Shown here: positions 35,362-42,699 of the stretch, piece by piece
How positions within the stretch are numbered: the first letter of the stretch is position 1
How the letters are laid out: each line of letters opens with the position of its first letter
Source: SIG607 sp045605385
GTDB taxonomy: Bacteria; Bacillota; Clostridia; Oscillospirales; Acutalibacteraceae
Length of the DNA stretch: 64,000 nt
Reading direction: 5' to 3'
Assembly: GCA_045605385.1 (NCBI GenBank)
Contig: JAZUPW010000012.1
Location: 1 to 64,000 of the forward strand
Notes under the pieces: model-generated
Databases searched by the model: none
What the model was told of the DNA's origin: nothing
The model's input: the letters and a program-made list of their open reading frames with translations, nothing else
Made by a program: the position numbers and the translations under genes

Positions 35362-36912
35362 TCAGTTTTCTTTATAGCAAGCAAAAATTTCGTCTATTCT
35401 TTTTGTATCTTTGTTTTTTGTGAAGGCGCTTACAAGAGGAACGATAATTATTGAAACTGCCATAGCGGCAACCCCCATTTCGGGAGATTTTGCCGCAGCC
35501 GCACCAAAATTAGAATTAAGGGAAATAACAAGTGTTGAAATACCAACGGTAAGTAAACCTGCTAACATACCGGAAAACGCGCCGATTTTGGTAATCTTTT
35601 TAGAGAAAAGTCCCCAGATGTACGGACCTATAAAGCAACCCGAAACAACACCCCAGGAAAATGACATAAGGTTAACTATAATAGGAATATTTCTGGTTGC
35701 AAATATAAAGGAACAGGCAACAAATGCAAGGCAAAGAAGTCTTGTTAAAAGCATTTGGGTTTCGGGGTTTGTTTGTTTCTTTCTTATTGAAGGAATAAGG
35801 TCAACTGCAACCGCTGAAGCCGAGGTTAAAACAACTGCAACAAGTGTAGACATAGATGCCGAAAGTAAAAGAATCATAATAATTGCAAGAAGAATTACAC
35901 CTAACGTTCCGCCGCCTAAAACTTCCATAAGAACAGTGGGAATTACAGCGTCAATTCCGCCTTCGGGAAGTTGACCGCCGAGAATAAGGCGAGAAGTACT
36001 TCCTATAAGATATGCGCCGCAACCTATAATTACACAGAATATAGTAGAAATAATTGTGCCTCGCTTAATTGCTGCGGTATCTTTAATAGCATAAAACTTA
36101 CCTATCATCTGCGGAAGTCCCCAAGTACCGAAACTAGTAAGCATAATGTTAAAACATAAGAACTTAAATGAAGAACCACCAAAAGCGCTTGTTAATTGTA
36201 CACCGGTAGTGGGGTTGGGGTCATTAGGTAAAGATTCAAACTTGCTTAAGTTTTCAATAAGCCCCGAAATACCGCCTACGCTGTCGTGTGAAAGCACTGC
36301 GATAACAAGGCAAACAACGCCAACAATCATAACTACGCCTTGAATAAGGTTTGTGTAAGCCGTTGCAATATAACCGCCCGCTACCAAATAAACTGCGGTA
36401 AGACAAGCAATAATAAGCATCCATACCCATGTTTGAACACCTGGGAAAACAGCGCTGAAAAGTGAACCGAGACCTTTATAAACTGCGGCAGAATAGGGAA
36501 CAAGGAAAATAAATATAATAACAGCGGCAAATATTTTCATACCCACACTAGCATATCTTTTTTCAAAATATTCGGGCATGGTTTTTGCTTCTAATTTTTT
36601 GGTCATTTTTCTTGTGCGGTTTGCAAAAAGCAACCAAGAAAGCAAACAGCCTAAAACGGCATTACCAATACCAATCCATATAGCGCCAATGCCTATATTC
36701 CAACCGTGCTGACCAGCATAGCCTACAAATACAACAGCAGAGAAGTAAGTAGTTCCGTAAGCAAAGGCAGTTGCCCAGGCGCCTATGTTTCTTCCGCCTA
36801 TTAAAAAACCGTCAAGAGTTTTTGATTTGCCGTAACTAATACAGCCTACAAGTGCCATTGCTATTGCATAAGCGCAAAGGGCAACAATGGTGTAAAGTTG
36901 TGCGTTTGTCAT
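35362..36912 (-). CDS. Sodium:solute symporter (SSS family) under T-box control
   Basis: A 516-residue permease with about 13 hydrophobic segments. Characteristic parts are FLIGGRNIGAWATAFAYGTT followed by YFSAVVFVGYAG, and GGYIATAYTNLIQGVVMIVG, as in PutP/PanF-type symporters. It uses the Na+ gradient to import a small solute. A T-box leader (36950-37232) directly upstream indicates control by uncharged tRNA, so the solute is probably an amino acid or related compound; the specifier suggests tyrosine. There is no clear amino-acid signature in the protein itself. AGGT spacing to the ATG is normal. Confidence 0.85.
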   Translation of the reverse strand: MTNAQLYTIVALCAYAIAMALVGCISYGKSKTLDGFLIGGRNIGAWATAFAYGTTYFSAVVFVGYAGQHGWNIGIGAIWIGIGNAVLGCLLSWLLFANRTRKMTKKLEAKTMPEYFEKRYASVGMKIFAAVIIFIFLVPYSAAVYKGLGSLFSAVFPGVQTWVWMLIIACLTAVYLVAGGYIATAYTNLIQGVVMIVGVVCLVIAVLSHDSVGGISGLIENLSKFESLPNDPNPTTGVQLTSAFGGSSFKFLCFNIMLTSFGTWGLPQMIGKFYAIKDTAAIKRGTIISTIFCVIIGCGAYLIGSTSRLILGGQLPEGGIDAVIPTVLMEVLGGGTLGVILLAIIMILLLSASMSTLVAVVLTSASAVAVDLIPSIRKKQTNPETQMLLTRLLCLAFVACSFIFATRNIPIIVNLMSFSWGVVSGCFIGPYIWGLFSKKITKIGAFSGMLAGLLTVGISTLVISLNSNFGAAAAKSPEMGVAAMAVSIIIVPLVSAFTKNKDTKRIDEIFACYKEN

Positions 36913-36949
36913 AATTTTTTACCTCCAGGTTTTGTGGAATACAAGTTCT

Positions 36950-37232
36950 CAAAAACAAAAAGCCCTCTGTATTCCAAAATAAAGAATACAGAGGACGAGA
37001 TAACCCGTGGTACCACCTCTATTTACCGATTTCTCACAAAAACGGCCTTAACAAGTGTCTAACAACACTTTTGTTCTGTTACGGGAACTCCCGTTGCAGC
37101 CTACTAAAAAACTGTTCGGTGCACTGCTAACAAGATGTATTCGGTTTAAGTTATCCTGTTGCCTTGCACCAACCGACAACTCTCTGAAAGGGTTCACATA
37201 AACTTACTTGTTCTTGCTCAAACGCATTTTAT
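36950..37232 (-). promoter_or_regulatory. T-box riboswitch leader (probable tyrosine specifier)
   Basis: Reading leftward, the leader has AAGTAAG (AGTA box), AGAGAG, GGTTGGTGCAAG (distal stem I loop), and a specifier region CGAATACATC. It continues to the T-box itself, AGGTGGTACCACGGG (about 37018-37004), and a terminator CCTCTGTATTC/GAATACAGAGG with a U-rich tail at 36994-36955. The most likely specifier is TAC (Tyr) at 37139-37137, followed by the usual purine. Uncharged tRNA would favour the antiterminator and switch on the symporter gene. Confidence 0.85.
36955..36994 (-). terminator. Regulated terminator of the T-box
   Basis: Stem CCTCTGTATTC/GAATACAGAGG followed on the minus strand by GCTTTTTGTTTTTG. 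Its 5' arm competes with the T-box antiterminator. Confidence 0.85.
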
Positions 37233-37238
37233 GAAGAT

Positions 37239-37267
37239 ATATTATCACTTCAACGCACTGAAGTCAA
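37239..37267 (-). promoter_or_regulatory. Promoter of the T-box/symporter transcript
   Basis: On the minus strand TTGACT (37267-37262), 17-base spacer, TAATAT (37244-37239), placing the transcript start near 37232, just before stem I of the T-box. Confidence 0.65.
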
Positions 37268-37370
37268 TAATTTTTTTGAAAAAATTTTAAAAAATTTTAA
37301 TAGAAAAAGAAATTCTATGCATTTTCAATTTTTGCTCTATACGTTCGAAGCACTACATATCATTTATATT

Positions 37371-37632
37371 TCGTCGGCAACGCCGACACCAAAATTATTC
37401 ATTATTCATTACGAAAAAGATATTTTAACGATTTTCCGTATGAATTCGGACTCTTACAGAAAATGAAATCCTTGCTGACGCAAGGATGAAATCAGCTAAC
37501 GCTGATGAAATCTTCGGATTTGCCTCAGATGAAATTAAATCCACCCATCCGCCGTCGAGGCGGATTTCACCCAACGAAGTTGGATTTCATCGTCAAACAC
37601 GATTTCACCCACCCGCAAGGGTGGATTTAGTT
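37371..37632. repeat. Modular hairpin repeat region
   Basis: A chain of short palindromes joined by GAAATC or GATTTC: GTCGGCAACGCCGAC, CCTTGCTGACGCAAGG, TCAGCTAACGCTGA, ATCCGCCGTCGAGGCGGAT, CCAACGAAGTTGG and CCACCCGCAAGGGTGG. An AT-rich stretch with ATTATTCATTATTCATTAC lies inside at about 37396. A short frame runs through it but its codons simply follow the repeats, so I see no gene. The region looks like dispersed, non-coding, hairpin-forming repeat DNA. Confidence 0.7.
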
Positions 37633-37635
37633 GAA

Positions 37636-37664
37636 AAAAGCACCGACAAAGTCGATGCTTTTTT
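37636..37664 (-). terminator. Terminator of the tRNA transcript
   Basis: Stem AGCATCGAC/GTCGGTGCT with T-run on the minus strand, directly after the tRNA-Trp 3' end. Confidence 0.75.
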
Positions 37665-37665
37665 C

Positions 37666-37740
37666 TGGCAGGGGTAGAAGGACTCGAACCCTCACAAACG
37701 GTTTTGGAGACCGGTGTGCTACCATTGACACCATACCCCT
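37666..37740 (-). tRNA. tRNA-Trp (anticodon CCA)
   Basis: Full cloverleaf on the minus strand: acceptor AGGGGTA/TACCCCT, D-stem GTGT/GCAC, anticodon loop CTCCAAA with CCA, T-arm GAGGG-TTCGAGT-CCTTC, discriminator G and an encoded 3' CCA. The 27-43 pair of the anticodon stem is mismatched. Confidence 0.95.
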
Positions 37741-37775
37741 AAATAATAGTTGCTGATTTGGAAAATTAAAAAAAC

Positions 37776-37852
37776 TGGTGGGGCATCAGGGACTCGAACC
37801 CCGGACCTACCGGTTATGAGCCGGGAGCTCTAACCAACTGAGCTAATGCCCC
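37776..37852 (-). tRNA. tRNA-Met (anticodon CAT)
   Basis: Cloverleaf on the minus strand: acceptor GGGGCAT/ATGCCCC, D-arm with AGCTCAGTTGGTTAGAGCT, anticodon loop CTCATAA, T-arm CGGGG-TTCGAGT-CCCTG, encoded CCA. Paired acceptor position 1-72 rules out an initiator. A lysidine-modified tRNA-Ile2 is the less likely alternative. Confidence 0.9.
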
Positions 37853-37867
37853 AAATCAGCAAAATTC

Positions 37868-37895
37868 ATTATAACACAAATAAGCAAAATGTCAA
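37868..37895 (-). promoter_or_regulatory. Promoter of the tRNA-Met/tRNA-Trp operon
   Basis: On the minus strand TTGACA (37895-37890), 16-base spacer, TATAAT (37873-37868), 16 bases before the tRNA-Met 5' end. Confidence 0.8.
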
Positions 37896-37977
37896 CAATA
37901 AATTTGCATTAATCTAAAGAATTTTTTTGGCATAAAAAACTTTTTTGAAAAATTGTTAAAAATTTATCAAAAAAAGG

Positions 37978-38006
37978 TGGAAAATTGTTTTTATATATGT
38001 TATACT
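37978..38006 (+). promoter_or_regulatory. Tentative promoter of the hydrogenase operon
   Basis: TGGAAA (37978-37983), 17-base spacer, TATACT (38001-38006). The -35 box is weak; the AT-rich gap offers other options. Confidence 0.35.
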
Positions 38007-38072
38007 CTTTAATTGGTATATGATATTCTTTTGAAATGTCATACTAATATTCTGCATAAGGAGGATTTGTAA

Positions 38073-38570
38073 ATGCAAAAGAAACTCAGCACGCTTCCTT
38101 TTAAGGGTACAGCAGAACAGGAAAAGCAGTTGCAACAGGTTATTGATGCCAGCAAACACGATAAGAGTCTTATTATCAGTGTTATGCAGAAGGCACAGGA
38201 CATCTATGGTTATCTGCCAATAGAGGTTCAGGAAATGATCTCTGAGGGAATGGATGTACCGATGGAGAAAATCTTCGGTATTGCTACATTCTATGCACAG
38301 TTTTCTCTTTCTCCCAAAGGAAAGTACAACATCTCCGTTTGCTTGGGTACCGCTTGCTATGTTAACGGTGCAGGTGAGCTTATGGAAAAATTAGAAGAAA
38401 AGTTAGGTATAGGCGCTGAAGAGTGCACACCCGACGGTATGTTTTCTCTTACCGCTTGCCGTTGTATAGGCGCTTGCGGTCTTGCTCCGGTTCTTACCGT
38501 TAATGAAGACGTTTACGGCCGTTTGGTTGTAGATGATATTGACGGTATCATAGCTAAGTACAGTAACTGA
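38073..38570 (+). CDS. hydC: HydC / NuoE-like 2Fe-2S subunit of bifurcating hydrogenase
   Basis: A 165-residue thioredoxin-fold 2Fe-2S protein of the NuoE/HydC family. The cysteine ligands lie in VCLGTACYVNGA and TACRCIGACGLAPVL, and YGYLPIEVQEMI and ATFYAQFSLSPKGKY are family blocks. In HydABC-type hydrogenases this subunit passes electrons between NADH and the core. It opens a ten-gene operon running to 46281, behind AAGGAGGA. The order with HydB and HydA at the far end and regulatory-looking genes between is one I associate with Clostridia. Confidence 0.9.
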   Translation: MQKKLSTLPFKGTAEQEKQLQQVIDASKHDKSLIISVMQKAQDIYGYLPIEVQEMISEGMDVPMEKIFGIATFYAQFSLSPKGKYNISVCLGTACYVNGAGELMEKLEEKLGIGAEECTPDGMFSLTACRCIGACGLAPVLTVNEDVYGRLVVDDIDGIIAKYSN

Positions 38571-38598
38571 TTAGTTATTCGAAAAGGACAGTAATTTT

Positions 38599-38952
38599 AT
38601 GAAGATAAGCACAATGAAAGAACTGCTTGAAGCAGAAGTTATTTGTAACGAGGATTTACTTGGTAATCACGTTTATTCTGCTTGTGGCAGCGATATGATG
38701 AGTGATGTGCTCGCGTATGTTAAAGATCAGGCTGTTTTGTTGACCGGCCTTGTTAATCCACAGGTTGTAAGAACAGCCGTTATGATGGATATGGTTTGCA
38801 TTGTTTTTGTTCGTTCTAAAATGCCAAGTCAGGAAATGATTGAGTTAGCAAAGGAAAGCGGTATAGTTTTACTTGCTACCAAAAAAAGAATGTACGATGC
38901 CTGCGGTATTCTGTATACCGGTGGCCTTGTAGGAAATAAGGCAAAAGAATGA
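38599..38952 (+). CDS. DRTGG domain protein, copy 1
   Basis: A 117-residue single-domain protein of the DRTGG type, seen by HVYSACGSDMMSDVLAYVKD, VLLTGLVNPQVVRTAVMMDM and the final GILYTGGL. DRTGG domains accompany regulatory or nucleotide-binding proteins and their function is poorly known. The stop overlaps the start of the HATPase gene (ATGA). A second, shorter DRTGG protein lies at 40657. In the hydrogenase operon a role in sensing or maturation is likely but unproven. Confidence 0.78.
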   Translation: MKISTMKELLEAEVICNEDLLGNHVYSACGSDMMSDVLAYVKDQAVLLTGLVNPQVVRTAVMMDMVCIVFVRSKMPSQEMIELAKESGIVLLATKKRMYDACGILYTGGLVGNKAKE

Positions 38953-39371
38953 GCGAGTCTTTAACCTTCCGTTTTGAAGTTGACGGCAGCGATTTTACGT
39001 CTGCAGGTCAGGCTTCGGTTAAGATTAAGAAAAATCTTCGTCAAATTGGTATTTCCCCCGAAATAATTCGCAGGGTATCAATTGCTATGTACGAAGGTGA
39101 AATCAATATGGTTATACATGCCGGTGGCGGCGAGGCTTTTGTTACTGTAGATGAAAGTTGTATTACCATAAGGCTTAAGGATAACGGACCGGGCATTAAA
39201 GACATTGAAAAAGCAATGCAAGAAGGTTACTCTACCGCAACCGATAAGGTGCGCTCTTTGGGTTTCGGCGCCGGAATGGGGCTTCCCAATATGAAGCGAT
39301 ACACCGATTCAATGGAAATTATTTCCGAAGTTGGCAAGGGTACCGACATTATAATGAAAGTCAACATTTAA
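38949..39371 (+). CDS. Anti-sigma-type HATPase (RsbW-like), copy 1
   Basis: A 140-residue GHKL-fold ATPase of the RsbW/SpoIIAB-like group. RVSIAMYEGEINMVIHAGGG is the N-box, TIRLKDNGPGIKDIEKAM the G1 box and GFGAGMGLPNMKRYTDSM the G2 lid. Such proteins are serine kinases or anti-sigma factors. It is translationally coupled to the DRTGG gene before it. Together with the H-cluster protein that follows it may form a redox- or hydrogen-responsive switch, which is an inference from context. Confidence 0.82.
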   Translation: MSESLTFRFEVDGSDFTSAGQASVKIKKNLRQIGISPEIIRRVSIAMYEGEINMVIHAGGGEAFVTVDESCITIRLKDNGPGIKDIEKAMQEGYSTATDKVRSLGFGAGMGLPNMKRYTDSMEIISEVGKGTDIIMKVNI

Positions 39372-39395
39372 TATTATTTCACAGGTGAGGTAGTT

Positions 39396-40643
39396 ATGAA
39401 TTCGTATAAGCATTCGGTTTATCTCGATGTGAGTAAATGTATTGGTTGTACAACCTGTCTTAGACATTGTCCAACCGAAGCAATACGTATACGCGAAGGA
39501 CATGCGGTTATCAACGGCGACCGTTGTATAGATTGCGGTGAATGTATCCGCATTTGTCCGCAAAAAGCAAAAAAAGCGGTTTGCGGAAGTCTTGAACAAC
39601 TTAATGACTATAAATGGAAGATTGCTCTTCCTGCGCCTAGTCTTTACGGTCAGTTTGAGAATTTAGAAGATGTGGATTACGTTCTTGACGGTTTACTGAG
39701 AATAGGTTTCGATGATGTTTTTGAAGTTTCTGCGGCAGCCGAACTTGTTACGGCTTACACAAGGAATTATCTTAAGAACGAAAGTGTACGAAAACCTGCA
39801 ATCAGTTCTGCCTGTCCCGTAATTTTAAGGCTTATAGCTTTAAGGTTCCCGTCGCTTACTGACAACATAATTCATATGCTTCCGCCAATGGAAGTAGCGG
39901 CTCGTCTTGCAAGAAGAAAAGCTCTTGCTGAACATCCTGAACTAAAGAAAGAAGATATAGGTGTTTTCTTTATTTCACCGTGCCCTGCAAAGGCAAGTTA
40001 TGTAAATAACGGTTTTGCAGATTACAAAAGTGAAGTAGATGTTGTTGTTCCTATTAACGACCTTTACTTTTTACTTATAGGACAAATGCGGGAAGATAAT
40101 GAAATCAACTCCTTATCTAATTCAGGTATGATTGGCATAGGTTGGGCGTCTTCAGGCGGCGAATCTACCGCAATATTTAATGAGAATTATCTTGCGGCTG
40201 ACGGTATTGAAAACTGCATACACGTTCTTGATCAAATTGAAGACGGCAGTATTCCTAATCTTGAGTTTATTGAACTTAATGCCTGTACAGGCGGTTGCGT
40301 GGGCGGTGTTATGAATATTCAAAACCCGTTTATTGCAAAAGCAAGGCTTCGTGCTTTAAAGCGTTATTTACCGGTTTCGTGCAATAACATAGAAAAGGGC
40401 GATTTAAGTATTCCCGAAGAATGTTTGTTTGAAACTTTCCCTTCATACCGACCTATTTCAAAACTTAGTGACAGTTTTGCTGAATCGCTTCGTATGATGG
40501 GTGAAATCAGTCAGTTAAAAGAACAACTTCCCGGAACTGACTGCGGCTCTTGCGGCGCACCTAATTGCCGCGCATTTGCCGAAGATATTGTAAGAGGTAA
40601 CGCAAAAATTGAAAACTGTCCTATTTTAAAATTAAAAAAATAA
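39396..40643 (+). CDS. [Fe] hydrogenase-like sensory protein with ferredoxin and Fes domains
   Basis: A 415-residue protein. Residues 1-65 hold two 4Fe-4S ferredoxin motifs (CIGCTTCLRHCP and CIDCGECIRICP). The middle is an H-cluster domain with ligand motifs SSACPVILRL, FISPCPAKAS and NACTGGCVGG, so all cysteines for an H-cluster appear present, although L1 differs from the TSCSPGW of HydA. The C-terminus has an Fes motif CGSCGAPNCRAF. It has no NADH-module. Such HydS-like proteins are thought to sense H2 or redox state. AGGTGAGG precedes the ATG. Confidence 0.8.
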   Translation: MNSYKHSVYLDVSKCIGCTTCLRHCPTEAIRIREGHAVINGDRCIDCGECIRICPQKAKKAVCGSLEQLNDYKWKIALPAPSLYGQFENLEDVDYVLDGLLRIGFDDVFEVSAAAELVTAYTRNYLKNESVRKPAISSACPVILRLIALRFPSLTDNIIHMLPPMEVAARLARRKALAEHPELKKEDIGVFFISPCPAKASYVNNGFADYKSEVDVVVPINDLYFLLIGQMREDNEINSLSNSGMIGIGWASSGGESTAIFNENYLAADGIENCIHVLDQIEDGSIPNLEFIELNACTGGCVGGVMNIQNPFIAKARLRALKRYLPVSCNNIEKGDLSIPEECLFETFPSYRPISKLSDSFAESLRMMGEISQLKEQLPGTDCGSCGAPNCRAFAEDIVRGNAKIENCPILKLKK

Positions 40644-40656
40644 AGGGTGATAAAAC

Positions 40657-40983
40657 GTGACCGTAAAAGAACTATTGCAAAAGGCAAACCTTAACGTTTT
40701 TCTTTTATCTGATGAAGATAGGGAAATTGGCGGGGTTTATTGCGGTGATTTGCTTAGTTGGGTTATGGGACGCGCAAAAGATTCTGATATCTGGGTCACC
40801 ATTATGACAAACGTAAACGTTGTTGCGGTTGCTTCGTTAATTGACGTTTCGTGTGTTATTCTTGCCGAGAATGTTGTTCCCGATAACGACGTTATTGAAG
40901 CGGCAAAACTTAAAGGAATCAATATTCTGGGCAGTGAAAAGGACACCTATTCGCTTTGCGTGACACTCGGTACACTGCTATGA
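40657..40983 (+). CDS. DRTGG domain protein, copy 2
   Basis: A 108-residue DRTGG-type protein (GVYCGDLLSWVMGRAKDSD, VVAVASLIDVSCVILAENVV), related to the 117-residue copy at 38599. It starts at GTG behind AAAGGGTGA. Its TGA overlaps the ATG of the PHP gene. The function is unknown; the duplicated domain on both sides of the H-cluster protein gene suggests the two act as a pair. Confidence 0.75.
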   Translation: MTVKELLQKANLNVFLLSDEDREIGGVYCGDLLSWVMGRAKDSDIWVTIMTNVNVVAVASLIDVSCVILAENVVPDNDVIEAAKLKGINILGSEKDTYSLCVTLGTLL

Positions 40984-41714
40984 ATCGTTTTTACTACGAT
41001 TTGCACATACATTCCTGTTTATCTCCTTGCGGAGATGATTCTTCAACTCCAAACAGCATTGCAGGAATGGGTGAACTTAACGGTTTGTCGATTATGGCGC
41101 TTACAGACCATAACTCTGCTAAAAACTGTCCCGCTTTTTTAAAGGCGGCAAAACGGCATAACATTACCGCAATATGCGGTATGGAGTTAACCACTTCGGA
41201 AGATATACACGCCGTATGTCTTTTTGAAACTCTTGAAGGCGCTATGGATTTTGATACAGAGATTAATAAACTCCGTATTTCTTATGTTAACGAGCCCGAA
41301 ATTTTCGGAAATCAACTTATCGTTGATGATGAGGATAACTTTTTGGCGAGTGAGAGCAACTTACTTATAAATGCAGTTATGCTTTCTCTTGACGATGCTC
41401 CCGCGTTGGTACAAAAGTACGGCGGAGTATGTTATCCTGCTCATATTGACAGAACCTCAAACAGCGTAAGCAGTGTGCTTGGTGCATTTCCCGATTATTT
41501 GGGTTTTAAATTTGCTGAAGTGCATGATGCTTCAAAATTAAGCGAGTATTCGCGTTTTTCGGGGCTTGATTGCAATAATCTTTTAGTAAGTTCAGATGCC
41601 CATTATCTTTGGGATATAAGCGAAAAGAATTCATTTATAACGCTTGATGCCGACGAAAACGACAGTGAAGCAATAGTAAAATGCCTTTTTAAGAAACTGA
41701 GAGGACAAGTATGA
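40980..41714 (+). CDS. PHP-domain phosphoesterase
   Basis: A 244-residue PHP-domain protein. Metal-binding motifs are DLHIHSCLSPCGDD at the N-terminus, LTDHNSAKN, GMELTT, then CYPAHIDR and SSDAHY. PHP proteins hydrolyse phosphoesters; the short YciV/TrpH-like forms act on nucleotides or RNA ends. The start is the ATG at 40980, which overlaps the preceding stop. Overlap with the next HATPase gene (ATGA at 41711) shows tight coupling. Its role in a hydrogenase operon is not known to me. Confidence 0.83.
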   Translation: MNRFYYDLHIHSCLSPCGDDSSTPNSIAGMGELNGLSIMALTDHNSAKNCPAFLKAAKRHNITAICGMELTTSEDIHAVCLFETLEGAMDFDTEINKLRISYVNEPEIFGNQLIVDDEDNFLASESNLLINAVMLSLDDAPALVQKYGGVCYPAHIDRTSNSVSSVLGAFPDYLGFKFAEVHDASKLSEYSRFSGLDCNNLLVSSDAHYLWDISEKNSFITLDADENDSEAIVKCLFKKLRGQV

Positions 41715-42262
41715 AAGAATTGTCTTTAAATATTCTCGATATAGTTGAAAATTCGGTGAAAGCCAAAGCTTCTCTTACCGAGATTACTTTAGATGAGACC
41801 GATACTTCTCTTGTTATAACCGTTAAGGATAACGGTTGCGGAATGACAAAGGAAGTTCTGCTTTCGGTTGAAAACCCGTTTTATACAACAAGGACTACAA
41901 GAAAAGTGGGACTTGGAATACCGCTGTTTAAAATGGCGGCGGAACAAACAGGCGGTTTTATAACTTTGTCTTCTGTAAGTGAAAAGGATAACGCAGAAAA
42001 TCACGGCACCGTAATAAGCGGTACATTTTATAAGAATCACATTGATTATACACCTCTTGGTGATATTGTTTCCACTATCACAACCCTTATTCAAGGGCAT
42101 CCCGATACCGACTTTTTGTTTACACACAACAAGAACGGAAAAACAGTATCGCTTGACACAAGGCAAATAAGGGAAATCCTTGACGGCGTTCCGCTTAACA
42201 GCTTTGAGGTAATTGAATGGATTGAAGGATACTTAAAAGAAGGGTATCTTGAAATAAATTAG
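41711..42262 (+). CDS. HATPase (histidine kinase-like ATPase), copy 2
   Basis: A 183-residue GHKL ATPase: NILDIVENSVKAKASLTEI (N-box), VITVKDNGCGMTKEVLLSVE (G1) and RKVGLGIPLFKMAAEQTGG (G2). It lacks a phosphoacceptor His domain, so it is not a complete sensor kinase. It ends with about 70 residues of unclear nature. Coupled to the PHP gene by an ATGA overlap. With the smaller HATPase at 38949 it suggests a signalling branch within the operon. Confidence 0.82.
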   Translation: MKELSLNILDIVENSVKAKASLTEITLDETDTSLVITVKDNGCGMTKEVLLSVENPFYTTRTTRKVGLGIPLFKMAAEQTGGFITLSSVSEKDNAENHGTVISGTFYKNHIDYTPLGDIVSTITTLIQGHPDTDFLFTHNKNGKTVSLDTRQIREILDGVPLNSFEVIEWIEGYLKEGYLEIN

Positions 42263-42310
42263 TTTTAACTTAGCATTAATTAACAATTTATATAGAAAGG
42301 GAGATTAATT

Positions 42311-42682
42311 ATGAAATCATTGGCTGAATTACAGGCAATCAAAGAAAAAATGAAGAATAAAGTTGTTCTTCGTGAAGGCGGAGAAGAAATTCGCGTGGTT
42401 GTAGGTATGGCTACCTGCGGTATTGCAGCAGGCGCTCGTCCCGTTCTTCAGGCTCTTGTTGAACAGGTTAACGAATTAGGCCTTTCAGGCAAGGTTAGTG
42501 TTTCGCAGACAGGTTGTATAGGCCTTTGCCAGTTCGAACCTATTGTTGAGGTTTTTGAAGGCGGTAAAGATAAAGTTACCTATGTAAAAATGGATGCAGA
42601 AAAGGCTGCTCGCGTAGCTAAAGAACACTTAAACGGCGGTAAGGTTGTTACTGAATTTACACTTACCGATAAAGATCTTTAA
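42311..42682 (+). CDS. Thioredoxin-like 2Fe-2S ferredoxin
   Basis: A 123-residue thioredoxin-fold 2Fe-2S ferredoxin. VGMATCGIAAGARPVLQALV and VSQTGCIGLCQFEPIVEV carry the four cysteine-bearing sites, as in the small proteins found next to HydB in clostridial hydrogenase operons. It could carry electrons or act as an extra subunit. AAAGGGAGA precedes the ATG. It starts the second half of the operon, with HydB 18 bases downstream. Confidence 0.85.
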   Translation: MKSLAELQAIKEKMKNKVVLREGGEEIRVVVGMATCGIAAGARPVLQALVEQVNELGLSGKVSVSQTGCIGLCQFEPIVEVFEGGKDKVTYVKMDAEKAARVAKEHLNGGKVVTEFTLTDKDL

Positions 42683-42699
42683 TTAGGAGGAATTAACTT

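Noticed and set aside
37486..37677. A 63-residue open frame in the repeat region next to the tRNAs
   Set aside because: It is built of hairpin repeat units, has no ribosome site and its sequence reflects the repeats.
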